A DNA stretch of 34,149 bases from a virus: the IMG/VR virus record IMGVR_UViG_3300032238_001228, positions 1 to 34,149 of that record; one strand, given 5' to 3'. The position numbers and the translations under genes are program-made. Positions 1 to 5,997 of this stretch are shown here, one piece after another (the first letter of the stretch is position 1; every line of letters starts with the position of its first letter). The notes under the pieces are model-generated. The model did not search any database and had not been told where the DNA came from. It saw only the letters and a list, made by a program, of their open reading frames with translations.

Positions 1-1
1 A

Positions 2-460
2 TTATTTCTTGCCCTTCTTTTTATTCTTTTTTGCTTCTGCTCTACAATAAGGACAATCTTTACAATCAGCAATATGTGTGATTTTTAAAGTATATATGTT
101 TTGTTTTTTTCCTTCATCAATATAAGCAGCTAAAGAACATACAAACAATTCAACATCGCTTTCATTGTTCGGATTATAAACTGACATATCGTTATGGAAT
201 ACTTGTGTAATAAATCTGTTGCTATCAAACTCTACTAAACAATCAGCATAAAAATCTGTGAATTCTTTTAGTAAATAAGTTTCTAATGTAATTATGCTTG
301 TATCTGTTTCAAAGTCAAAATTATAGTGGAAAGTATCTATAACTTCACCATCATTACGCCAATCAATTTCCTCACCTAAAGACTTAACAATCTTTACTAC
401 TTCTATTTCTAATTCCTGCGTTTTCATTACACCAGGCATTTTGTTCATTTTAATACTCAT
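2..460 (-). CDS. Orphan 152-aa protein with Cys-rich, Lys-rich tail
   Basis: No family recognised. The frame is open upstream to 532, but that extension is encoded by the promoter itself (residues CNKWYNNS are the TGT-AAT-AAG-TGG-TAT-AAT stretch), so the start is the ATG at 460, preceded by an AGAAAGAG ribosome binding site. The body is mildly acidic and aromatic-rich, like the small proteins at 30-34 kb. The last 25 residues carry a CxxCxxC cluster (CKDCPYC) followed by a run of lysines, which could bind metal or nucleic acid; this is inference. It has its own promoter and resembles the right-flank cassettes in organisation. The stop codon lies at bases 2-4, so the gene is complete. Confidence 0.75.
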   Translation of the reverse strand: MSIKMNKMPGVMKTQELEIEVVKIVKSLGEEIDWRNDGEVIDTFHYNFDFETDTSIITLETYLLKEFTDFYADCLVEFDSNRFITQVFHNDMSVYNPNNESDVELFVCSLAAYIDEGKKQNIYTLKITHIADCKDCPYCRAEAKKNKKKGKK

Positions 461-496
461 TTTTAAAACTCTTTCTTTTGTATTTCTTACACTATT

Positions 497-515
497 ATTA
501 TACCACTTATTACAA
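497..515 (-). promoter_or_regulatory. Promoter of the 2-460 gene (TTGT-N9-TATAAT family)
   Basis: Reading the minus strand: TTGT at 515-512, nine bases ending AGTGG, then TATAAT at 502-497. TGG-TATAAT is an extended -10. No good -35 is present. The TTGT-N9 spacing is shared with most other promoters of the window, and a 22-base stretch around this one is identical to 33341-33362. Confidence 0.75.
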
Positions 516-750
516 CTAAACAGTACAGTCATTATAGAAATATTTATTTTATTTTTAAGAAGAAATATCCAGCCCCCAATTTTTATATATGTATGAGAAG
601 CAAGATATATAGTAAAATAAAAATAAGAGGCAATTTAGGCGTTTTTATAATGCAGTAAAGCAAAGACATTAGAAGTGTGTAATAATGCCGTTATTCGCAT
701 TGTTTTGAGCATAAAAATCAGATGTTAAATTATAGGAAGAGGCTGGATAA

Positions 751-849
751 ATGAAACAAGATAAAGTTAGTAAATTATTTAAGATTTCGCTTGGAGAATA
801 TTTATTAATAAAGTATTTGAAGGAAAGGTCTGAATATGAAAAAAATTAA
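751..849 (+). CDS. Candidate 32-aa small protein
   Basis: ATG at 751 is preceded by GAAGAGG eight bases upstream, a good ribosome binding site for this genome. The 32-residue product (MKQDKVSKLF...ERSEYEKN) is basic and probably helical. A second tiny frame, 836-889 (17 codons), overlaps its end and has AAGGAAAGG seven bases before its ATG. No clear promoter was found, although a TATAAT occurs at 646-651, and a plus-oriented terminator closes the region at 1078-1105. Whether any of these is translated is unknown. Confidence 0.3.
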   Translation: MKQDKVSKLFKISLGEYLLIKYLKERSEYEKN

Positions 850-913
850 ATATATGAGTATCTGTGAAGCTCTATGTAAAGCAGATTAATTATAGGATTA
901 GGAATTTTTATAT

Positions 914-1042
914 ATGTATGAAGCAAAGGTAATTTTATTTATTAATGTGATTTTTTTATTTATTATGTATGAAGCAAGATTGTATTTTTTATATAGCAAA
1001 ATAAATGAGCTTGAAGAAAGAATTAAACATAAGAGCGTTTAA
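914..1042 (+). CDS. Candidate 42-aa membrane peptide built on the repeat
   Basis: This frame starts on one ATGTATGAAGCA repeat (Met-Tyr-Glu-Ala) and reads in frame through the next copy 51 bases later. It predicts one hydrophobic segment (residues 6-18, VILFINVIFLFIM) and a charged helical tail (SKINELEERIKHKS). The ribosome binding site is weak (TAGGA about 12 bases upstream). It may be a chance frame in AT-rich DNA. The membrane/charged-tail pattern and the plus-oriented terminator downstream are the only reasons to keep it. Confidence 0.2.
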   Translation: MYEAKVILFINVIFLFIMYEARLYFLYSKINELEERIKHKSV

Positions 1043-1077
1043 AGCAGGTGTTTTATTTGTTTATTTATGTATGAAGC

Positions 1078-1109
1078 AGAGGGACTTTTTAGGTCCCTCT
1101 TTTTATTTT
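1078..1109 (+). terminator. Hairpin terminator, U-tract on the plus strand
   Basis: Stem AGAGGGAC (1078-1085) with GTCCCTCT (1093-1100), then TTTTTATTTT on the plus strand. On the minus strand the hairpin follows the stop of the 1108 gene, but no U-tract follows it there, only GCTTCATACATA. It is therefore better as an end for plus-strand transcription of the repeat region, or a 3' stabiliser for the minus gene. Confidence 0.65.
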
Positions 1110-1413
1110 AATCCCACATAAGGATTTCATCATCTTCTATAGCTTGGAAGAAGAAATTATTTAAAGCCATGTAATGTTGGAAATCTTTATGTTTTTCATT
1201 TTCTTTTAACCACAAGCATAGTTGTATGAAGCAATATCTAATTCCATCTTGATTTAAAAAAGAAATTTGTTCTGCATAAAGGAAGTAATTTTTTAAATTA
1301 GTTTTATCTACATTTGGAATATCATAACTTGTTCTAAATATTCCGTTTGTTCCATCAAGAGTATATTCTAATTCTCTTTTGTATCTTTTAAAGTTTGTTA
1401 ATTCTAAACTCAT
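1108..1413 (-). CDS. Orphan 101-aa protein
   Basis: Not recognised. The frame extends upstream to 1467, but that ATG lies inside the promoter's -35 (TTGCAT), so the start is ATG 1413 with AGAGG eleven bases upstream. The product (MSLELTNFKRYKRELEYTLDG...) is mixed alpha/beta in appearance, rich in aromatic residues, and has no signal peptide or membrane segment. It is a single-gene transcription unit with its own promoter, like the right-flank genes, and the downstream DNA carries the TGAAGCA repeat. Confidence 0.7.
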   Translation of the reverse strand: MSLELTNFKRYKRELEYTLDGTNGIFRTSYDIPNVDKTNLKNYFLYAEQISFLNQDGIRYCFIQLCLWLKENEKHKDFQHYMALNNFFFQAIEDDEILMWD

Positions 1414-1438
1414 CTTTTGTTTAACCTCTACTTTTATT

Positions 1439-1467
1439 ATCTTACCATAGAGGATTTTTAGATGCAA
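1439..1467 (-). promoter_or_regulatory. Promoter of the 1108-1413 gene
   Basis: Minus strand: TTGCAT (1467-1462), 17-base spacer ending ATGG, then TAAGAT (1444-1439). The -35 sequence TTGCAT recurs at the promoters near 30266, 32063 and 1692. This one lacks the TTGT spacer element. Confidence 0.65.
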
Positions 1468-1606
1468 ATTTTTATTCTTATTTAGCTCTGGATTTTATAT
1501 AGAAGATAATTAAATATGAGCAAGCGAAGCGAAGCTCTTTTATTATTGTATTTTATTGTATTGAGAATGTATATACAAGCGAGGCATTATTTAGGATAGG
1601 AAAAAT

Positions 1607-1683
1607 CCGCATAAGTAAAAAGTATGCGGAAAAATAATACCAGTTATGCGGAAAAATATTAGTACTTATGCGGAAAAATAATA
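1607..1683 (+). repeat. Iteron array, three 17-bp repeats at exact 22-bp period
   Basis: TATGCGGAAAAATAATA occurs at 1623-1639 and 1667-1683, with one mismatch at 1645-1661, giving start-to-start spacing of exactly 22 bp (about two helical turns). An inverted core CCGCATA at 1607-1613 makes a perfect inverted repeat with the first copy's TATGCGG (9-base loop). A protein would see all three on one face of the helix. It ends about 60 bp before the main promoter of the 1773 gene, so operator or origin are both possible. Confidence 0.8.
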
Positions 1684-1691
1684 ATTTAGAT

Positions 1692-1719
1692 TTGCATGTT
1701 TTGTAGCAGGTGATACGAT
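1692..1719 (+). promoter_or_regulatory. Possible upstream promoter of the plus operon
   Basis: TTGCAT (1692-1697), 16-base spacer ending GGTGA, TACGAT (1714-1719). Its spacer end and -10 resemble the promoter at 30243-30271 (TGGTGA-TACTAT). Weaker than the promoter just downstream. Confidence 0.4.
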
Positions 1720-1733
1720 CATTTATGTAGAAG

Positions 1734-1752
1734 TTGTTATTTGTGGTATAAT
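1734..1752 (+). promoter_or_regulatory. Main promoter of the plus operon (TTGT-N9-TATAAT family)
   Basis: TTGT at 1734-1737, nine bases ending TGTGG, TATAAT at 1747-1752. Expected start of transcription is about 1759-1760, leaving a short leader with GAGGTG before ATG 1773. Confidence 0.8.
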
Positions 1753-1772
1753 ATAGTTAGTGAGGTGTTAGA

Positions 1773-2702
1773 ATGTTTGAGACGTATGAAGATGAGAGAG
1801 CTTATTACAAAGAGATGAACCGTCAGGCGTATGGTTTTAATTCTGGCGGTAGTAAGAAGAAGTCGCAAGATCAGGTTTGGTTTTCATTTCTTACAGCATT
1901 ACAGTTTAGGTGTCGTTTTGATTTTGAGAGTTATCCTGACAAGTATCCAGGCATTATAACCTACAAGCGATATCCAGGTTTATCGGATGCATTAGCTCGT
2001 AGTGGTGATAAGAACTTTTATCAGCTTAAAGGTTGGTTCAATAATAATTTCCAGGATAAGTGGTGTTATTGGAGTTCTGAAGATTGGAAATTTGCAGGTA
2101 AAGGTAATCCTGTATTAGAGGACGCAATAAAAGATGTATTGATGCCTTTTGCAGATAAAATCCAAGCGTTTAAGAGTAAGGATAAGCCAAAGGATGATAT
2201 CGTTATAGAAAGTCCTAAAACAGAGGTTATTGAGGCTAAAAACGAAGAGATTAAAAGAGGTAAAGGACGACCACTGGGAAGTAAGAATAAAAAGGCCCCA
2301 AAAGAATTATATATGCCTGATAACATTGTCAAGATTGATGATGGCAAGGTCAATATGGAAAGTTTTATATTGGCAGTGGCAGATTTGGTGTGGCGAAAAC
2401 CTGGCATGATGGATGGTTATTATTTAGATTTATTAAATTTGAATGAAGGTCAGCGTAAATATATCAATAAATTATTTATGATAGGTTCTGACCTTTTATG
2501 CAATAAGTATTGGTCTGTAGAGAAAAAAGGCAAGATCAATGTTATTAATCCTAAAATGCGTAGAGCAGGTTATTACTCTAACAAGCAGCATAAAATATTA
2601 AGTCTTACTTGGATGAGCGAACAAACAGGCATTCCAATGAAGACCTTACAAGATAGGTTGCAAAAAATGTCTATAGGAGATGCAATAAAAAAATCCCAGT
2701 AG
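1773..2702 (+). CDS. Putative DNA-binding protein with AT-hook and C-terminal HTH
   Basis: A 309-aa protein. Residues 161-173 read KRGKGRPLGSKNK, an AT-hook-like basic GRP motif common in phage DNA-binding proteins. Residues about 276-307 (LSLTWMSEQTGIPMKTLQDR...) look like the small helix-turn-helix found at the C-terminus of phage HNH/NUMOD-type proteins. The N-terminal 130 residues, rich in Trp, Tyr and Phe, are unrecognised, and no nuclease motif is visible. GAGGTG precedes the ATG. It is the first gene after the iteron array and the divergent control region, so an autoregulator or a replication/partition initiator are reasonable guesses, but neither is shown. The frame is single and intact. 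Confidence 0.75.
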   Translation: MFETYEDERAYYKEMNRQAYGFNSGGSKKKSQDQVWFSFLTALQFRCRFDFESYPDKYPGIITYKRYPGLSDALARSGDKNFYQLKGWFNNNFQDKWCYWSSEDWKFAGKGNPVLEDAIKDVLMPFADKIQAFKSKDKPKDDIVIESPKTEVIEAKNEEIKRGKGRPLGSKNKKAPKELYMPDNIVKIDDGKVNMESFILAVADLVWRKPGMMDGYYLDLLNLNEGQRKYINKLFMIGSDLLCNKYWSVEKKGKINVINPKMRRAGYYSNKQHKILSLTWMSEQTGIPMKTLQDRLQKMSIGDAIKKSQ

Positions 2703-2703
2703 G

Positions 2704-2732
2704 TTGTATTTTTTGTTAGATAGTGGTATAAT
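2704..2732 (+). promoter_or_regulatory. Internal promoter before the 2763 gene
   Basis: TTGTAT (2704-2709), 17-base spacer ending AGTGG, TATAAT (2727-2732). It also carries an internal TTGT at 2713-2716, ten bases before the -10, so it belongs to the same family as the promoter at 1734-1752 with one extra base. It begins at the stop codon of the preceding gene. Confidence 0.8.
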
Positions 2733-2762
2733 GTTAGTGTTAGTTGAAAAGGAGGCGCAGAA

Positions 2763-3434
2763 ATGCCCAAAGATTATGGTATGAGAGATCGTGAATTTCG
2801 GATGTTGCAGTTGAAGCAGCGTCATGCAGAGTTAAGTTTTATGTTGGCTGATATTGAGAGTAATATTACCAATTTCCAGAACGAGATTGATGAAGAGATT
2901 ATCTTAAGTCAGTTGATGGACCAGGACGATAAAAAGATTAAGGATATGCCAAGAGTTGATGACGATGAGCATCCAACTATCTTGATGGAGACTGGCAACG
3001 GTAAGAGTATCCCTTATTTCTTTACTGAATATAAGAAGATTACCAATTATTTTCCTTATGAGTATGGAATGTCTGGTTATAACTGGAATGTTGCGTCAGC
3101 TGTAGCAGATGAGTGTAAGCGTCCTTTGATTTACGTTGAATATAACTGGGATGATTGGTATGCTAATGATGACGATATGGTTATGAATGAAGGACAAAGA
3201 ATGATTACATTTTTTGTTTATGCAGCTAATCAATATGCAAAGGATAGATTTGATGAATTAGAAATTCCTCATCAAATTTCCTGCAGTCAGTATCAGTTTG
3301 TTTATTTATCACATAAGCTTCGTGATAAATCTACAGACAAGATTGTAGAGAATAAAAATATGTTTATGCGTAAGAGAGCGGATGAAGTTACAAGAGAAAG
3401 ATATTGGAAGAGGTTTAATAAGAAACATGGATAG
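2763..3434 (+). CDS. Orphan 223-aa protein with N-terminal coiled coil
   Basis: Not recognised. An excellent ribosome binding site, AAAGGAGG, lies seven bases before the ATG. Residues about 8-50 are predicted to form a helical coiled coil (heptad-like QLKQRHAELSFMLADIESN). The middle is acidic with many aromatic residues (NWDDWYANDDD near 130), and the C-terminus is basic (KRADEVTRERYWKRFNKKHG). The gene overlaps the next one by 8 bases. Its position between a DNA-binding protein and two nuclease-family proteins suggests nucleic-acid metabolism, by association only. Confidence 0.75.
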   Translation: MPKDYGMRDREFRMLQLKQRHAELSFMLADIESNITNFQNEIDEEIILSQLMDQDDKKIKDMPRVDDDEHPTILMETGNGKSIPYFFTEYKKITNYFPYEYGMSGYNWNVASAVADECKRPLIYVEYNWDDWYANDDDMVMNEGQRMITFFVYAANQYAKDRFDELEIPHQISCSQYQFVYLSHKLRDKSTDKIVENKNMFMRKRADEVTRERYWKRFNKKHG

Positions 3435-3798
3435 GATTTTGAAGAATATAACCAAAGACATTAGTGGATGTTGGATTTGGAACGGTGGTAAAACTGGTCA
3501 TGGATATGGCAATATTAAAATTAACGGCATAAATGTTTCCACTCACATTTATTCTTACGAGCAAAAATATGGCAAGATACAAAAGCCTGGTAAATTGAAA
3601 AGATTATGCGAGAATAAAGCTTGTTGTAATCCTGATCATTATAAGCTTGCAGATGTACATGAGCCAAATTATTCTTATGATTTTAAGAGTATTGCTGAAG
3701 ATATTAAGAGTGGAATGCGTGAGAAAGCTATAAGACAAAAATATAATTGTTCTCACATGACTTACCATAGGTATAGACGAATTGCCCAAGCAAGTTGA
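3427..3798 (+). CDS. HNH-type protein, first HNH histidine replaced by Arg
   Basis: A 123-aa protein from ATG 3427. The frame extends back to 3382, but 3427 overlaps the previous stop as expected for coupled genes and starts where family members start. GCWIWNGG (14-21), STHIYSYE (38-45) and CENKACCNPDHYKLA (61-75) align with phage HNH proteins such as the one at 22576-23109, whose motif is RHSCNDSLCVNPEHL. In this alignment the first catalytic His is Arg59 here, while Asn68 and His71 remain. Nuclease activity may be lost or altered. The C-terminal 40 residues look like a DNA-binding helical domain. Confidence 0.75.
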   Translation: MDRILKNITKDISGCWIWNGGKTGHGYGNIKINGINVSTHIYSYEQKYGKIQKPGKLKRLCENKACCNPDHYKLADVHEPNYSYDFKSIAEDIKSGMREKAIRQKYNCSHMTYHRYRRIAQAS

Positions 3799-4165
3799 GA
3801 GTCATATACAAGTAGAGGTTTTTGACTGGATAAGAGAGAATAAAGAATCTTATCCAGTTCTTAAACTTATTCATCATTATCCATCATCATTTTTTGGTGT
3901 AAATTATGGTGTTATTGTTTGGTTAAAGAAGCTTGGTTGGCTTAAAGGTATTCCTGATATTTTTATTCCTGTAGCTCGTGGAGGATACTCTGGATTTTAT
4001 ATAGAGATGAAAACTGCTAAAGGCAAGCTATCACCAGAGCAAAAGGAATTTTTTGAGATGATTAACTTTTATTCAGAAGTTCCTTTTAAAACTGAAGTAT
4101 GCAGACGAAGTGATGAGGCTATAAGGTCAATAAAAAATTACTTGGAGATTACTGAAGATGGATGA
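3782..4165 (+). CDS. VRR-NUC domain nuclease
   Basis: A 127-aa stand-alone VRR-NUC protein, a PD-(D/E)xK nuclease family that in phages is small and thought to act on branched or recombining DNA. Diagnostic features: N-terminal ESHIQVEVFDWI, GIPDIFIPVARGG in the middle (catalytic Asp of GxPD), then GFYIEMKTAKGKLSPEQ with the E-x-K pair. No ATG is available ahead of the domain; the likely start is TTG 3782, overlapping the HNH gene by 17 bases, with a weak AGG upstream. It overlaps the next gene by 8 bases, so the four genes are translationally packed. Confidence 0.88.
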   Translation: MPKQVESHIQVEVFDWIRENKESYPVLKLIHHYPSSFFGVNYGVIVWLKKLGWLKGIPDIFIPVARGGYSGFYIEMKTAKGKLSPEQKEFFEMINFYSEVPFKTEVCRRSDEAIRSIKNYLEITEDG

Positions 4166-4385
4166 GCAAGAAGAAGAAGAAGATGGTAAGCGTGTATTTG
4201 ATATTTTGCCTATGGTTAGAGTTTATTTATCTGCATCTACTATAACAGGTGATCAATTAGAGGTAGATGAACTTAAAGCATGGATAAGTCAAAAAGGTGT
4301 CAAAGAAACAATTTTAAAGTTATTGGACGATGGATTAATAAATGTATATCTTACTTGTTTTGATGCTTGCGACAGACTTTATTAA
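4158..4385 (+). CDS. Small acidic protein, 75 aa, unknown
   Basis: Not recognised. It begins with an acidic run (MDEQEEEEDGKR) and overlaps the VRR-NUC stop. GGAG lies about ten bases upstream. The rest could be a small helical domain (VDELKAWISQKGVKETILKLLDDGLI resembles a winged-helix fold, tentative). A promoter-like sequence (4367-4395) overlaps its 3' end and a terminator follows. Confidence 0.6.
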   Translation: MDEQEEEEDGKRVFDILPMVRVYLSASTITGDQLEVDELKAWISQKGVKETILKLLDDGLINVYLTCFDACDRLY

Positions 4386-4395
4386 TCAGTATAAC
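4367..4395 (+). promoter_or_regulatory. Promoter-like site ahead of a terminator
   Basis: TTGCGA (4367-4372), exactly 17 bases, TATAAC (4390-4395). A transcript starting near 4402 would meet the terminator at 4427-4459 after about 58 bases, so it would be a short RNA unless the terminator is bypassed. Confidence 0.4.
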
Positions 4396-4426
4396 TTGGT
4401 AGTCATTGGCGTTTTATTCCTTTTTC

Positions 4427-4459
4427 AGAGCTACCGAGAAATCTGTAGCTCTTTTTTTT
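4427..4459 (+). terminator. Rho-independent terminator / possible attenuator
   Basis: Stem AGAGCTAC (4427-4434) with GTAGCTCT (4445-4452), then a run of eight T. Upstream TTGGTAG (4396-4402) can pair with CTACCGA (4431-4437) and would break the stem in read-through transcripts, an antiterminator-like arrangement. Confidence 0.8.
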
Positions 4460-4474
4460 ATGTGAGGTATTAGT

Positions 4475-4717
4475 ATGAAAGATGGTTTGTTATATGACAG
4501 TGGAAATTATCGCAAGATTGGTAACATTTTGCAGAGTTATGAAACAGCAGATTTAAGCAATGAAGAGCTTAAACAACTTAAAGAGTTTAGTAAAAGAGCT
4601 ATGGACATATGTATAGCCGAAGATGATAAAGACACTTGGAATTTAAGAATGTTTGATTTGGATCAAGAAGTATCCAAGTTTATTAATGAAAAAAAAATTA
4701 GAATATATAGGAAATAA
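4475..4717 (+). CDS. Small protein, 80 aa, unknown
   Basis: Not recognised. GTGAGG lies about eight bases before the ATG. The product is largely helical and charged (LSNEELKQLKEFSKRAMDI). It lies behind the terminator at 4427-4459, so its expression depends on read-through or on the site at 4367-4395. It is followed without a gap by the next gene. Confidence 0.65.
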   Translation: MKDGLLYDSGNYRKIGNILQSYETADLSNEELKQLKEFSKRAMDICIAEDDKDTWNLRMFDLDQEVSKFINEKKIRIYRK

Positions 4718-4993
4718 GTGGTAAATTACGATATGGAAAATAAAATGATGACTGAAGAGCAGATAGCAGAAGAACTGTCTGGTGAAGTTTTAAATGATGC
4801 AATCTTTGAAATGTTGCAAGGTGATGATCAAATCTTTTTTGAATATTTTATTGAAGGCATGAGTGAAGAAGACCTTATGCTGAAGTTTAATATTTCGCAA
4901 GAAGAATATGATAAAAAGATTGATAACTTTAGAGGTGTATGGCAAAAGATTTTAGATGAGAAATTACAGGATTTAAAATTATGCAGCGAGTAA
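4718..4993 (+). CDS. Small acidic protein, 91 aa, possible HTH
   Basis: Not recognised with certainty. GTG 4718 directly follows the previous stop and has AGGA at a suitable distance; ATG 4733 is an alternative giving 86 aa. The segment FIEGMSEEDLMLKFNISQEEYDKKIDNFR has the look of a sigma region-4-like helix-turn-helix (loop-helix-turn-helix with NIS at the turn), but the match is by eye only. It overlaps the next gene by 13 bases. Confidence 0.6.
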   Translation: MVNYDMENKMMTEEQIAEELSGEVLNDAIFEMLQGDDQIFFEYFIEGMSEEDLMLKFNISQEEYDKKIDNFRGVWQKILDEKLQDLKLCSE

Positions 4994-5295
4994 TAAAACC
5001 TGAAGATTTTGATATGTTATTAAAGATATATTTTGAATCTTATAATAAAGTAAAACTTTTGGAAGAAGAAATTGGTAAATTAAATCAAAAATACGCTAAC
5101 AAAAGAGAAGAAGAAACAGATAAGTCTTGTAGATTAATTTTCATAAAAAAAGTATTAAAAGGTGAGAGAGATGCTGAACTTGACCTTTTATTATTTGAAA
5201 TCTTACAATGTACAAAAAACATTGATAAAGAACATTTATTGTTAAAAGCAAGAACAAATTATATAATTAATTTCTTAAATCATGCAGGTGTTTAA
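4981..5295 (+). CDS. Helical 104-aa protein, unknown
   Basis: Not recognised. It starts inside the end of the preceding gene, with AGGA eleven bases upstream. Mostly charged helix with a coiled-coil-like stretch (KLLEEEIGKLNQKYANKREEE) and a leucine-rich second half. Last protein gene of the plus operon; a strong extended -10 follows eight bases after its stop and starts a separate RNA. Confidence 0.65.
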   Translation: MQRVIKPEDFDMLLKIYFESYNKVKLLEEEIGKLNQKYANKREEETDKSCRLIFIKKVLKGERDAELDLLLFEILQCTKNIDKEHLLLKARTNYIINFLNHAGV

Positions 5296-5302
5296 ACACT
5301 TA

Positions 5303-5311
5303 TGGTATAAT
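5303..5311 (+). promoter_or_regulatory. Extended -10 promoter of the putative RNA
   Basis: TGG-TATAAT (TG at 5303-5304, TATAAT at 5306-5311) with no clear -35. The predicted start, 5317-5319, coincides with the first base of the closing stem of the RNA below. Confidence 0.7.
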
Positions 5312-5318
5312 AAATAAT

Positions 5319-5472
5319 GTAAGATCAAGACAGCAAACAGGACTAACTGGTATTTCTACCGGAAGATGAAAATGAGCAATACGATGATCTTACTTCTTTT
5401 GGTTCATACTCATCATCTGAAAAAAACTCCTTACTAACAAAAGAAAACCAGGCTTAAAAACCTGGTTTTTTT
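5319..5472 (+). ncRNA. Putative structured phage RNA, about 150 nt, with embedded 21-codon frame
   Basis: Promoter, closed structure and terminator are all present. GTAAGATCA at 5319-5327 pairs perfectly with TGATCTTAC at 5385-5393, enclosing a hairpin CTGGTA/TACCGG (5347-5352 with 5357-5362, loop TTTC). A terminator ends the RNA at 5444-5472. Inside it, ATG 5372 opens a 21-codon frame (MSNTMILLLLVHTHHLKKTPY, stop at 5437) with GGAAG six bases upstream; its first codons form part of the closing stem, so translation could be structure-controlled. It could be a small RNA, a short hydrophobic peptide gene, or both. No known RNA family was recognised. Confidence 0.55.
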
Positions 5473-5474
5473 AT
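5444..5474. terminator. Bidirectional terminator between convergent operons
   Basis: Stem AAAACCAGG (5444-5452) with CCTGGTTTT (5461-5469), loop of eight bases, T-run to 5472 on the plus strand and an A-run giving a U-rich tail on the minus strand. It closes both the plus operon/RNA and the minus structural operon, whose last stop is at 5476. Confidence 0.85.
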
Positions 5475-5475
5475 T

Positions 5476-5997
5476 TTAGTCCATATTTACAAAACCGCCG
5501 TAAATACCAATGTTAATCATTTTCCTGTTACGGTTATAAACACCATCACCTTCACGATTTACATTAGATTCATCTGAAGTATTACCTTCACAAGTTTTAA
5601 ATACTGAATTAACAGATCCAAAATTCTCGACAAATCCAACATGAGCAACTCTTCCTAATTCTTTAAAATAAAACAGTACTAAATCACCTTTTTTAGGCTT
5701 ATATTTACCAGCCTTAACTGTTTCTGCTGATACAAATCTATCGTGTTTTTTAGCCCAGTTTAAGACATCAGGAACATAACCACTTCTTGGATAATCTTCT
5801 AATTCTTCTCCAGCTTCATTGGCCGCTTTTAATAATCTAAAATATACGAAAGCGCAACACCAAGGCGCTGGAAATTCAATACCAACACTTTGTAAATATA
5901 ATTTGATAAAAGGAGACCAGTTTTCACTTTTCTCCTTTACACCTACATTTTCAAGAGCATCATCAGTTGCTCGTATTGCGATATCTCTATATTGCAT
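5476..5997 (-). CDS. CHAP-type peptidoglycan hydrolase (endolysin)
   Basis: A 173-aa single-domain protein of the CHAP (NlpC/P60-like cysteine amidase/peptidase) group that cleaves peptidoglycan for lysis or at DNA entry. Visible catalytic elements: APWCCAFVYF with Cys47 or Cys48 as nucleophile, RVAHVGFVE with His119, and TCEGNTS with the polar residue near Glu137/Asn139. There is no separate cell-wall-binding domain and no signal peptide, so export would need a holin. The start overlaps the stop of the preceding gene (TAATG). As the last gene of the tail operon it could be a lysin or a virion-associated hydrolase; position alone does not decide. Confidence 0.85.
   Translation of the reverse strand: MQYRDIAIRATDDALENVGVKEKSENWSPFIKLYLQSVGIEFPAPWCCAFVYFRLLKAANEAGEELEDYPRSGYVPDVLNWAKKHDRFVSAETVKAGKYKPKKGDLVLFYFKELGRVAHVGFVENFGSVNSVFKTCEGNTSDESNVNREGDGVYNRNRKMINIGIYGGFVNMD

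Larger units (their letters stand above)
589..1078 (+). repeat. Left TGAAGCA repeat cluster
   Basis: Copies of ATGTATGAAGCA at 914-925, 965-976 and 1067-1078, with variants at 589-602 (two-base insertion), 862-883 (double: GTGAAGC and GTAAAGCA), about 654-662 (GTAAAGCA) and 1038-1045 (TTAAAGCA). All are on the plus strand, i.e. TGCTTCA on the strand of the neighbouring genes. No copy lies inside a confident gene. Confidence 0.75.
461..1107. other. 647-bp intergenic region, repeat-rich, mostly non-coding
   Basis: Holds the promoter of the 2-460 gene, at least six copies of a (T)ATGTATGAAGCA or AAAGCA motif, three short plus-strand frames (751-849, 836-889, 914-1042) and a plus-oriented hairpin terminator at its right edge. 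Very AT-rich. The left part (about 495-605) aligns with 33341-33475 in the right flank, indicating a duplicated intergenic module. Confidence 0.7.
1414..1772. other. 359-bp divergent control region
   Basis: Lies between the divergent genes at 1413 (minus) and 1773 (plus). It contains the minus promoter, a 27-codon plus frame at 1516-1599 with poor support, an iteron array at 1607-1683, and two candidate plus promoters ahead of 1773. The arrangement is that of a regulatory or replication-control region. Confidence 0.7.

Noticed and set aside
1516-1599. 27-codon plus frame with a hydrophobic core (MSKRSEALLLLYFIVLRMY)
   Set aside because: Poor ribosome binding site and no promoter; likely a chance frame in AT-rich DNA.
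1623-1683. Regular repeats as a possible mini CRISPR array
   Set aside because: Repeats are 17 bp with only five bases between them, so there is no room for spacers; the layout is that of iterons or operators.
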